This document shows, in pieces, positions 45,457-51,593 of a DNA stretch of 64,000 bases. Position 1 is the stretch's first letter, and every line of letters starts with the position of its first letter. The notes below the pieces were generated by a model, which was given only the letters and a program-made list of their open reading frames with translations, did no database searches and was not told the DNA's origin. Position numbers and translations under genes: made by a program. The DNA is from UBA1672 sp050633505 (lineage in GTDB: Bacteria > Pseudomonadota > Alphaproteobacteria > Micavibrionales > Micavibrionaceae): NCBI GenBank assembly GCA_050633505.1, contig JBOEGQ010000004.1, positions 124,001 to 188,000 of the forward strand. Reading direction: 5' to 3'.

Positions 45457-45594
45457 TTAGACTACGCCCTGAAAGCCGTTCTGGGCTTTAGCGACAAAAT
45501 CAATGTTGTTGAACTGAGACATGGCATAGCCAGCGAGTATAACGCTGCCAGTGACTAAACCGATTGTGACTAGATGTTTGTTTGCATTTTTCAT
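45457..45594 (-). CDS. 45-aa membrane protein before the capsid gene
   Basis: Too short for usual gene calling. MKNANKHLVTIGLVTG starts the protein, a membrane helix covers about 8-26, and a short polar tail follows. AAAGGAT lies upstream. It is sandwiched between another tiny membrane protein and the capsid gene, so it is likely a virion membrane component. Confidence 0.62.
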   Translation of the reverse strand: MKNANKHLVTIGLVTGSVILAGYAMSQFNNIDFVAKAQNGFQGVV

Positions 45595-45598
45595 GTTT

Positions 45599-45706
45599 TT
45601 ATCCTTTGGATGATGTGAGTGAAGAGATTGCAGGTTTCACAATGAATTCCCATACAGCCAATGTTGATACGCCGATAATGATTGTTGTTGCTGCTTTGGA
45701 TTTCAT
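45599..45706 (-). CDS. 35-aa membrane protein, first of the structural operon
   Basis: Begins MKSKAATTIIIGVS with one hydrophobic segment (about 6-24) and a CAGGTGAG ribosome site. Its stop is 4 bases from the next start. Small size lowers certainty, but spacing and ribosome sites fit its neighbours. Confidence 0.55.
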   Translation of the reverse strand: MKSKAATTIIIGVSTLAVWEFIVKPAISSLTSSKG

Positions 45707-45787
45707 TGCTCACCTGCAAAAGTTGATATGCCAGAGCAGCATGACGGAAACGAATCACACGTTTCAACCTATATTTTTTGGGGTGAT

Positions 45788-45804
45788 CTATAGCTGAGCT
45801 ATAG
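45788..45804. promoter_or_regulatory. Putative operator upstream of the structural operon
   Basis: CTATAGCT-G-AGCTATAG is a perfect 8-bp inverted repeat with a single central base. The overlapping 11-mer CTATAGTTAAA (45799-45809) also occurs at 50069 before the repressor gene, so the same regulator may bind both. The 312 bases 45707-46018 hold this operator, promoters for both directions and no gene that I can support. Confidence 0.55.
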
Positions 45805-46018
45805 TTAAAAAAGAAATATTGTTTTAATGTTATGTATATAAAGGGACATATTCAAAAAAAATCTCTTTAAAGAACCGTAAAAAAGTTGCCCCGTACGTGT
45901 GGACTTCACACTCAAAATCACAAATCATTTTCTTACGACCCGTAATTTGACAACAAAAAAAACTTTGAGACACTAGATATAGGCACAACGCCCAAACTTC
46001 TCAAACAAAGGAGAAAAA

Positions 46019-46150
46019 ATGAAATTTATATTGATAATCAAAATATCACCTACATTCGTTAGATTTATCAATAAAAAAATCCCCTTAATACTAGATCAAT
46101 TATTAAAGGTATTTATTCTTCTGAACATGTTGGGGGGAGTGCTTTTCTGA
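46019..46150 (+). CDS. 43-aa hydrophobic basic peptide, rightward
   Basis: ATG preceded by AAAGGAG. The peptide (MKFILIIKIS..., ending LNMLGGVLF) is hydrophobic and basic, and stands alone on the plus strand between two leftward operons. It could be a lysis or regulatory peptide, or a toxin; nothing in the sequence decides. Real translation is suggested mainly by the ribosome site. Confidence 0.42.
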   Translation: MKFILIIKISPTFVRFINKKIPLILDQLLKVFILLNMLGGVLF

Positions 46151-46152
46151 AG

Positions 46153-46258
46153 CATCGCCATATTTGACGGTGTCTGCCGTTATCGTCATTTTTAGCGTGG
46201 CCGGATCCATCGCTACATTTAACGATGACTGATTCCCGCATCGCCAATTGCAGCGAGT
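46153..46258. repeat. Four imperfect 20-bp dyad repeats at the end of the methylase gene
   Basis: Units at 46153, 46180, 46208 and 46239 follow a CATCGCCATATTTGACGGTG-type pattern, spaced 27, 28 and 31 bases. Each has partial dyad symmetry (ATCG...CGAT in the third). Two lie past the methylase stop, one spans it and one is inside the gene. Possible protein-binding iterons; different from the set in the rep gene. Confidence 0.5.
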
Positions 46259-46887
46259 AAAGCTTGCTGTTCTAATAAGGGTAAACTCTTTAATTTCTTT
46301 ACCCATCTTTGTTTTTTGCGCTTAATACGCTCTCTTTCGCGAAAACCTTCCCCAAGATAGCTATAATCGTGCAAGACCACAGGTGTATCAAAATTGAACC
46401 ACAAGCTTTCTGTGCGCAATCCTCCGCGTGTCATGGCCTCAAACTCCGTATAGCTCCACCCCTTAAGCTCATGCGCGTATAAATCCGTGTAATAGCTCGA
46501 TATCATGACTTTACAAGGAAGGTGTTTAATGGCTTTGAGCAGTCTAAGATGATCTACAACATCCATTTCATACCTGTATAGGTTTGCTTTACTACGTGTT
46601 TCATGAGGGTATGGTGGATCACAGTAGATTAATTCACCGCCTTTGTAGTCATACCCCTCTAAAAACTCAATACCGCACCCTACATGCGTCTCTACAGAAA
46701 AATCACCAACAAACGAATTGATAGCGTCCTGATCTTTATCGATCCCGATAGATTTCCACGCCCTTTTTTTGTTTCGCATGATTGCACCACCACCGAGAAA
46801 CGGCTCAATATACACCGTATGCGGGGGCATAAGATTGATTATCTTCTGATAAACCCCCGCCCCGTTCTTTCCTCCTGGATAACTCAT
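46219..46887 (-). CDS. D12-class DNA N6-adenine methyltransferase (Dam-like)
   Basis: 222 aa. The SAM-binding motifs are YPGGKNGAG (3-11) and EPFLGGGAIM (28-37), and the catalytic motif is DPPY (90-93), the D12/Dam arrangement. The target site is unknown; GATC is only a family-based guess. It could protect viral DNA from restriction or mark the origin. The start overlaps the ATPase stop (ATGA). Confidence 0.88.
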   Translation of the reverse strand: MSYPGGKNGAGVYQKIINLMPPHTVYIEPFLGGGAIMRNKKRAWKSIGIDKDQDAINSFVGDFSVETHVGCGIEFLEGYDYKGGELIYCDPPYPHETRSKANLYRYEMDVVDHLRLLKAIKHLPCKVMISSYYTDLYAHELKGWSYTEFEAMTRGGLRTESLWFNFDTPVVLHDYSYLGEGFRERERIKRKKQRWVKKLKSLPLLEQQALLAAIGDAGISHR

Positions 46888-47552
46888 TTGAATTTCGCCT
46901 TATTCTTGCCACTTATAACCTTACCTGTAGCATCAACCAAGAAATATGCATGCCGTGGCAACTCTTTAAGTAACTCTGAGTTCTTACCTAATTTTTGTTT
47001 TGCCGCAGTGATATCCAAGTCATCTGCTAGCGCATAAAAATATGTTTGCGAAGCATTACCGCGATAATCTGTATTAACTTGTGCTGGACGCTGGCTAACA
47101 CCAATAATCTCAACGCCCCACGACCTTGAAAGATTCACCGCATATTCAAAACCACCCATCCCTTCTTTGTAACGTTGATTGGGAGCGCATATACTCATTT
47201 CCTCAACCAAGAGCGTCAAGTTACGAGCTTTGTGTTCAGTGAAGTTTTGATGTTGTTCCTGTGCAATTCCATAGCATAGATTGCTTAGTTCCCTGATGTG
47301 CTCTGGCTTTTCTTTAGCGTTTGGCACGTAGGATACGGCAAAATCTTTAAACCAGTTTGTCTTCATAAAACGAGCAAATTCTGCTCTTCCGTAAAGTTTC
47401 TTGAAGGGGTACTCGGCTTTTATGTCATACACAATAATACGTTTACGGTGAGCCGCCTCCAAAAGCTCTATTGATTTTGTCGTTTTTCCTGACCCCCTGC
47501 GACCAAAAATTGCTATAACTTCTTGATCAGTTGTGAAATCCATTTTTTTCAT
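46884..47552 (-). CDS. FtsK/HerA-type packaging ATPase
   Basis: 222 aa. Walker A is GRRGSGKTT (17-25), Walker B is LTLLVEEMS (112-120), and a GVSQRP sensor-like Gln follows at about 154. Small ATPases of this class power genome packaging in membrane-containing tailless viruses (PM2 P9, PRD1 P9). A Zot-like assembly ATPase is the alternative, but there is no membrane segment and the neighbours are not filamentous-phage genes. It overlaps the methylase by 4 bases. Confidence 0.83.
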   Translation of the reverse strand: MKKMDFTTDQEVIAIFGRRGSGKTTKSIELLEAAHRKRIIVYDIKAEYPFKKLYGRAEFARFMKTNWFKDFAVSYVPNAKEKPEHIRELSNLCYGIAQEQHQNFTEHKARNLTLLVEEMSICAPNQRYKEGMGGFEYAVNLSRSWGVEIIGVSQRPAQVNTDYRGNASQTYFYALADDLDITAAKQKLGKNSELLKELPRHAYFLVDATGKVISGKNKAKFK

Positions 47553-47554
47553 CG

Positions 47555-48163
47555 TTAACCTTCTTGATTTTCCGCTGCCTCTCTTAGAGAGACATAATTA
47601 TTTAAATCATTATCCTTGGCTTCTGCCGTTGGCTTTTTCTTCGACTTTTTACGAGCTTTAAGTTCAGCTGAGACACCAGCAGACATTGGAATAGTGAACG
47701 CCCCAATTGCAAAAGCACGTTCAAACCACTTGTTATTTGGACTCAACAAAAAGTGTAATGCTGGAATCTCCAAAATTGTGTCGTACAAAGCCCTTGTACA
47801 AGCCACCGCACCTCCGTCACTCTTATCAACAGCAAGAGATGTCAATCCCGTCACATGGCTAGCAGTACAAAAGCTAACGCAAAATATTGAGTGGAATTCC
47901 TCCGGAGAAAATAGATTGCTTGAAACTTGCTCAAAATGCGCCTCAGCCTCCTGAGTTTCTTCCTCCTCAATCCAATGATCAAAGCTACTTGGTGCCTCAT
48001 CAATCGAAGGCTGTTGCTCCGTCTCCACTGAAGAGCTTTCCGAATATTCCGCCTCCATTGCCTTCTGTGCCCTCTCGTAATGATCCTTCTGGGGATCGTT
48101 CACTTGAAAGCTCTGGTTCTCCTCCGTCTGCGCTTCCTCTGGTTGGTTCTGACTGTTTTTCAT
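47555..48163 (-). CDS. Acidic protein with hydrophobic C-terminal part, overlapping the zinc-ribbon gene
   Basis: 202 aa from ATG 48163 (GGGA site); in-frame starts at 48178 and 48229 are alternatives. The first ~90 residues are acidic and disordered (Glu/Gln/Ser), then comes a moderately hydrophobic segment and a Lys-rich stretch (KARKKSKKKP). No family recognised. Its first ~160 bases lie in another frame inside the zinc-ribbon gene. It ends 2 bases before the ATPase gene. Confidence 0.6.
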   Translation of the reverse strand: MKNSQNQPEEAQTEENQSFQVNDPQKDHYERAQKAMEAEYSESSSVETEQQPSIDEAPSSFDHWIEEEETQEAEAHFEQVSSNLFSPEEFHSIFCVSFCTASHVTGLTSLAVDKSDGGAVACTRALYDTILEIPALHFLLSPNNKWFERAFAIGAFTIPMSAGVSAELKARKKSKKKPTAEAKDNDLNNYVSLREAAENQEG

Positions 48164-48419
48164 CGTTATCCCGAGCATCTGTTTCTGCCTTTCCTTCAAG
48201 ATATTTTTGTATGATTTTTGAAACTGCATGACGGCTATAGGTGGTTCTATGCCAGCAATATTTCTTATTCCCTTGTGCTTCTGGATCGATCACATTCGTA
48301 CATATGGCACACAAGCCCCCTTTTCTGTTGACCTTCACGTCGACAGAACCTCCACAAGAAGCACATTCGATAACTCCGACGACCTCACCAGCTTGTACTT
48401 GAGTCTCAATTTTAGCCAT
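48000..48419 (-). CDS. Zinc-ribbon protein
   Basis: 139 aa. Cys19/Cys22 and Cys37/Cys40 form a zinc ribbon; the rest is a disordered Glu/Gly/Ser tail ending GGGIFGKLFSGDGATAFD. The start overlaps the previous stop (TAATG). The tail-coding region is shared out of frame with the next gene. It may bind nucleic acid in viral replication or transcription; no more can be said. Confidence 0.65.
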   Translation of the reverse strand: MAKIETQVQAGEVVGVIECASCGGSVDVKVNRKGGLCAICTNVIDPEAQGNKKYCWHRTTYSRHAVSKIIQKYLEGKAETDARDNDEKQSEPTRGSADGGEPELSSERSPEGSLREGTEGNGGGIFGKLFSGDGATAFD

Positions 48420-48592
48420 TAAGAATCTCCTTCAATAATCTTTGTTAGACGCGAGATTTCGGCATTCTGTTCAATGAGGATTCCGACCACAGCCTCAATG
48501 GCCTTCTCTGCTAAAGCTGGCTTTTGCATGATGTTGGCTTTTTTCACTGCCTCAATTTGGCCTATCAAGCCCGTTAAGCTGGCACTGGTCAT
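48419..48592 (-). CDS. 57-aa helical protein of the replication operon
   Basis: Starts MTSASLTGLIGQIEAV. Entirely helical, no membrane segment, with an EISRLTKIIEG end. Both ends overlap neighbours (ATGA at the start, TAATG at the stop), which supports it despite its size. No family recognised. Confidence 0.62.
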   Translation of the reverse strand: MTSASLTGLIGQIEAVKKANIMQKPALAEKAIEAVVGILIEQNAEISRLTKIIEGDS

Positions 48593-48768
48593 TTTATTGC
48601 TCTCCTTCTGCCAAGGGCTTTAACACTGATTTCTTGAGCCTCTTGGATTAACTTATTAGCGCGTTTAACCTCACGCTGAGCCGTTACGCCCAGCCCCTCT
48701 GCATTGTCATGAACAAGTCTCCATGCATTTGCGTGATTTTTCGCTGTAGCCTGATCTACGTTTTTCAC
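48589..48768 (-). CDS. 59-aa basic helical protein of the replication operon
   Basis: Starts at GTG 48768 with a strong GAGGAGGGG site and overlaps the rep stop (GTGA). The product (MKNVDQATAKNHANAW...ALGRRRAIK) is helical and basic at the C-terminus. It could be a small nucleic-acid-binding protein. No family recognised. Confidence 0.62.
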   Translation of the reverse strand: MKNVDQATAKNHANAWRLVHDNAEGLGVTAQREVKRANKLIQEAQEISVKALGRRRAIK

Positions 48769-49649
48769 TTCTGCCCCTCCTCTGATTTAACGGTGATAGT
48801 GATTTTTGAATGCAAAGCGCGCTCAATCTGTGGCCTATAACGTTCTTCAACGGTTTTTGCGTGAAACTTTGTAGGGGCGTAAAGCTTACCGTTACCATTC
48901 CACTCAAGTGGCTCAATCCAGCTTTTAAACTCTCCGCTTTCAAAAATGCCTTGGGATAGAGCCTCTTGTTTCCATTCTGGCATGTCCTGCTGTAGAATTG
49001 CTTCATCGCTCCCCTTGGAAGTTTTCGGGGCTTTGCGTACAGCTCCGCTTCTCATCCCTTTGCGCAAATACCGTCTGACATGCGCACATGCACTACTCTG
49101 CTTTGGTTCGATTAGCTCTGTTGTGGCAAAATCCCAAAAGTCACACGCCGCGCTAACAATTTCTGTTTCTGTAAGATGTTCGAAGTCTGGTTTAAATAAA
49201 CCATCCTTCATACCCTGATCCACTTCCCTCAAAAATTCATCGCGCGAAAGCGGTATATATATATTTGCATTTATAGAAGAGCATTTAGTTGCAACGTCAT
49301 GTTGCGTAGTAGTGCAACGTGATGTTGCATCGTCGCAACGTGATGTTGCATCGTAATCTATAGGTCCATCGTACTTAATTCGATAAGCATTATTAGACTT
49401 CATTCCCCTATATTTTTGAGGGATTACCTCAACATAACCAAGCTCTGCAAGCTTTTTGATATCCCTGCTTACCGCTTGGCGAGATTTGTTCATATGATTG
49501 GCTATAGTTTCTTGCTTGAAATAACAATAACCATCTTTTGACCGTGTTGTGAATGTGCTGATAGCCGCCAAAGTAACAATAGCAGCAGGGTGTCTTTGAA
49601 GGCGTGGATCGAGCAAAGCATCTGATCGAAAAACACATAACGGGTTCAT
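48765..49649 (-). CDS. Replication initiator-like protein with winged-helix N-terminus
   Basis: 294 aa from ATG 49649 (AGGGG site; a GTG at 49658 is the alternative). Residues ~24-85 form a winged HTH (YFKQETIANHMNKSRQAVSRD). The C-terminal part (SWIEPLEWNGNGKLYAPTKF...TVEERYRPQIE) resembles the tail segment shared by DnaA-like and phage replication proteins. The gene contains iterons around codons 100-120. No HUH rolling-circle motif was seen, unlike PM2 P12. It heads the replication/packaging operon. Confidence 0.68.
   Translation of the reverse strand: MNPLCVFRSDALLDPRLQRHPAAIVTLAAISTFTTRSKDGYCYFKQETIANHMNKSRQAVSRDIKKLAELGYVEVIPQKYRGMKSNNAYRIKYDGPIDYDATSRCDDATSRCTTTQHDVATKCSSINANIYIPLSRDEFLREVDQGMKDGLFKPDFEHLTETEIVSAACDFWDFATTELIEPKQSSACAHVRRYLRKGMRSGAVRKAPKTSKGSDEAILQQDMPEWKQEALSQGIFESGEFKSWIEPLEWNGNGKLYAPTKFHAKTVEERYRPQIERALHSKITITVKSEEGQK
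49252..49349. other. Predicted replication origin inside the rep gene
   Basis: Three dyad iterons (GCAACGTCATGTTGC at 49291, GCAACGTGATGTTGC at 49314 and 49335) lie at 23- and 21-base spacing. On the side downstream in the rep gene they adjoin an AT-rich stretch (49252-49290) with an alternating TA run. Iterons plus an AT-rich element inside the initiator gene is the layout of lambda ori in gene O. Initiator binding is inferred. Confidence 0.6.
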
Positions 49650-49733
49650 TAACAGCACCCCTTATAATTGTCTTTGGCGGCGAATCCCCTTATTCTGAAT
49701 TGACCAAAAAACAAGAAAAAAAAGGAACTCGCC

Positions 49734-49943
49734 ATGAGCAAAGAAATGGATGAATATATACTCTCGACCAAAGCCAGCGAAGGCCTTGAACTATCGAAAG
49801 AAATGTTTAACGACCCAAATGCCGGCATTCTCAAAAAATCTTGTGCCATTGGGTTTGGTTTAATATCTGGCCTGTACCAACATAACATCGCTACGCGTGC
49901 AAAGGCGCGACTGGCCGAAAAAGCAAAAAAACTCATCAAATAA
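49734..49943 (+). CDS. 69-aa small provirus protein, divergent from rep
   Basis: Has an AAGGAAC ribosome site. The helical protein has a hydrophobic middle (CAIGFGLISGL, about 37-47) and a basic end (RAKARLAEKAKKLIK). It diverges from rep across about 85 bases that must carry both promoters. It could be an early regulator. The 111-aa leftward frame opposite it is considered a shadow. Confidence 0.5.
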   Translation: MSKEMDEYILSTKASEGLELSKEMFNDPNAGILKKSCAIGFGLISGLYQHNIATRAKARLAEKAKKLIK

Positions 49944-49983
49944 TCCATCTGTGAAATGGTTGTGCACGTGATATGTGCCGACA

Positions 49984-50033
49984 TTGTCCAATGCTATACG
50001 ACACAATGAGGAGTGTCAATAATCTTTGGACAA
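49984..50033. promoter_or_regulatory. Inverted repeat in the early control region
   Basis: TTGTCCAA (49984-49991) and TTGGACAA (50026-50033) form an 8-bp inverted repeat 34 bases apart, just before the repressor gene. Further TTGTC repeats follow. It could hold operators or promoter elements; not resolved. Confidence 0.4.
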
Positions 50034-50066
50034 CATATCTATTGTCTTATGTCACTTGTCATGCTT

Positions 50067-50087
50067 AACTATAGTTAAATTCTATAG
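50067..50087. promoter_or_regulatory. Putative operator before the repressor gene
   Basis: The palindrome AACTATAGTT (50067-50076) is followed by a second CTATAG (50082-50087). The 11-mer CTATAGTTAAA here (50069-50079) is identical to one at 45799 before the structural operon. Likely autoregulation by the adjacent HTH protein. Confidence 0.5.
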
Positions 50088-50099
50088 TCAGAGGTGGTT

Positions 50100-50522
50100 A
50101 TGCTTATAAGAGATATTCATTATTATTTAGACACAGCAAAAGAAAAGGGAGGCTATAGCTCAGATAGAAAGCTTGGTCAGGCTTTAGACTATAGCCACGG
50201 GCAAATATCGATGCTTAGAAAACAAAGCACATTTCCCTCTGATGAAAAAATGATTGAGATTGCGGTTTTATCGGGTACAGACCCAGAAATAGCGCTTTTA
50301 GATTTGGCTATATGGCGTACTCGTGGTGCAGCCCAAAGTGCATATGCAAATATTCTACAAAAACTAGTGCAAACAACAGCTGCTATCGTCATTCTTGCCG
50401 GAATATCTACGTCTCCTAGCCCGACCTTTGCGCAGAATATGTCAAATGATAACGCTAACAGTGTATATTATGGAAAATATTATGTATTATTTTATATCAC
50501 AGCCTTGCCAATTTACACATGA
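50100..50522 (+). CDS. Provirus HTH repressor whose 3' end crosses attR
   Basis: 140 aa from ATG 50100 (AGAGGTGG site; a GTG at 50094 is also possible). Residues ~5-60 form a Cro/CI-type HTH (SSDRKLGQALDYSHGQISML) that resembles the DUF3693 phage repressor group. A hydrophobic stretch follows (about 95-116, ending TFAQN). Residues 121-128 (SVYYGKYY) are encoded by the dif core, and the last 12 by chromosomal DNA. In the excised circle the frame would run into the left-end sequence and give a 152-aa protein. Confidence 0.7.
   Translation: MLIRDIHYYLDTAKEKGGYSSDRKLGQALDYSHGQISMLRKQSTFPSDEKMIEIAVLSGTDPEIALLDLAIWRTRGAAQSAYANILQKLVQTTAAIVILAGISTSPSPTFAQNMSNDNANSVYYGKYYVLFYITALPIYT
50451..50478 (+). 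other. Right dif-like site (attR) of the provirus
   Basis: Centre TGTATA at 50462-50467 and XerD arm TTATGGAAAAT at 50468-50478, identical to the left site. The XerC arm (AACGCTAACAG) is diverged and lies in the repressor gene, so it is probably the phage-derived half. Confidence 0.8.
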
Positions 50523-50541
50523 TCGTATTCTTTGCTTAACC

Positions 50542-50724
50542 TCAGCTCTGACTTAGATCATCATAGTTATCATCATTTTCCGAGGTTTTCTCACCAGCAT
50601 TATCATGACTTAAACGTTTAAGATCATTTTTCAGATCTTGCTTCTCACGCTTGCCATCCTTGAGTTTCCGTTGATTTTCAAAGCTTTTATGAAGCTTTGT
50701 ATCGTGTAATCGTTTTCTGCTCAT
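50542..50724 (-). CDS. Small charged hypothetical protein
   Basis: 60 aa, very rich in Lys, Arg, Asp and Glu, with an acidic end (SENDDNYDDL). No strong ribosome site and no family recognised. It lies just outside the provirus and ahead of the cysQ 3' end. Could be real or a chance frame. Confidence 0.35.
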   Translation of the reverse strand: MSRKRLHDTKLHKSFENQRKLKDGKREKQDLKNDLKRLSHDNAGEKTSENDDNYDDLSQS

Positions 50725-50778
50725 ACCAAGCTGCCAATATAAATATTTACCACAGTCACCATTATATCCATCAATCTT

Positions 50779-51576
50779 TTAGCTCTTCACGATAAAAAAT
50801 GGATTGGCAAAGTCACTATCATTCTCCCGCCCCTGTTTACCATAACGCAACGGTACATTATCTACCGTAACAGTCCGTCCACCAGCGGCACGAACAACAG
50901 CGTCACCTGCGGCCGTGTCCCATTCCATCGTCCGGCCAAAACGTGGGTAGATATCCGCCTTACCTGAAGCGACCATACAAAACTTCAACGAAGATCCGGC
51001 TGATATAAAATCAGAGATCCCATTTTCATCCAAAAACTGTTGTGTTTCATCACTCATATGTGAACGGCTGGCAACGGCAACAACCGGAGTTTTCGGCTCA
51101 ATATTCAGCATTTGCGCATCACCTAAGGCAACAGAACGACTGCTCATAAAATATGCGCCTTCGCCATCTATCCCTGCATAGATATCATCCAACGCAGGTG
51201 CATACACAACCCCCATAATCGGCTTTCCATATTGGATTAAGGCAATATTGACCGTAAACTCGTCACGGTTATGAATAAATTCCTTTGTCCCATCTAATGG
51301 ATCAACCAGAAAGAACATCTCATCATTGGAAAGAACCGGAATATCCCCTGCTGCGGCCTTTTCTTCTGCCACAATCTGAATATTTGGGAATAAGCCTTCT
51401 AACTCCTGGATAATGTATTGTTCAGCCTCTTGATCCGCCAAAGTCACAGGAGATTCATCCGTTTTAACATCGACACCGATGTCTTTTTCTCCCCGATAAT
51501 ATGGCATAATGATATCACCGGCATTTACCGCAACCTTTACAATTTCTTCTAATGAATCCAAACAGACATTCATCAT
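50779..51576 (-). CDS. cysQ: 3'(2'),5'-bisphosphate nucleotidase CysQ
   Basis: Inositol-monophosphatase-fold enzyme that hydrolyses PAP from sulfate assimilation. The 265-aa protein has DESPVTLADQEAE, the metal motif FFLVDPLDGTKEFI, and the C-terminal EWDTAAGDAV. DGTKEF is the CysQ form of the motif, distinguishing it from plain inositol phosphatases. Last of the leftward metG-tatD run, 17 bases after the metallo-hydrolase. Confidence 0.92.
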   Translation of the reverse strand: MMNVCLDSLEEIVKVAVNAGDIIMPYYRGEKDIGVDVKTDESPVTLADQEAEQYIIQELEGLFPNIQIVAEEKAAAGDIPVLSNDEMFFLVDPLDGTKEFIHNRDEFTVNIALIQYGKPIMGVVYAPALDDIYAGIDGEGAYFMSSRSVALGDAQMLNIEPKTPVVAVASRSHMSDETQQFLDENGISDFISAGSSLKFCMVASGKADIYPRFGRTMEWDTAAGDAVVRAAGGRTVTVDNVPLRYGKQGRENDSDFANPFFIVKS

Positions 51577-51593
51577 ATATTTCCCTTTATTAT

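Larger units (their letters stand above)
40491..50483. mobile_element. Integrated tailless (PM2-like) virus at dif
   Basis: The direct repeats at 40491 and 50462 delimit a unit of 9,971 bp, close to the ~10 kb genome of corticovirus PM2. Inside are a PM2-like capsid protein, a packaging ATPase, many small membrane proteins, a lytic transglycosylase, an adenine methylase, a replication initiator-like protein with iterons, and an HTH repressor. No tail, portal, large terminase, integrase or recombinase gene is visible. Two leftward operons fill most of it; four short rightward genes lie at both ends and in the middle. All the capsid-operon genes look intact, so it may be an inducible provirus. 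Confidence 0.82.

Noticed and set aside
46103..46306. 67-codon leftward frame overlapping the methylase end
   Set aside because: Lies out of frame with the methylase and is best explained by the regular dyad repeats underneath it.
49649..49984. 111-codon leftward frame opposite the 69-aa gene
   Set aside because: Phe/Ser-rich shadow; the rightward frame has a better ribosome site and protein-like composition.
40491..50483. Filamentous (CTX-like) phage as an alternative identity
   Set aside because: dif integration and a small P-loop ATPase fit, but there is no rolling-circle Rep, no adsorption protein and no secretin-type assembly; the SLT enzyme, the methylase and the 276-aa capsid candidate fit a tailless icosahedral virus better.
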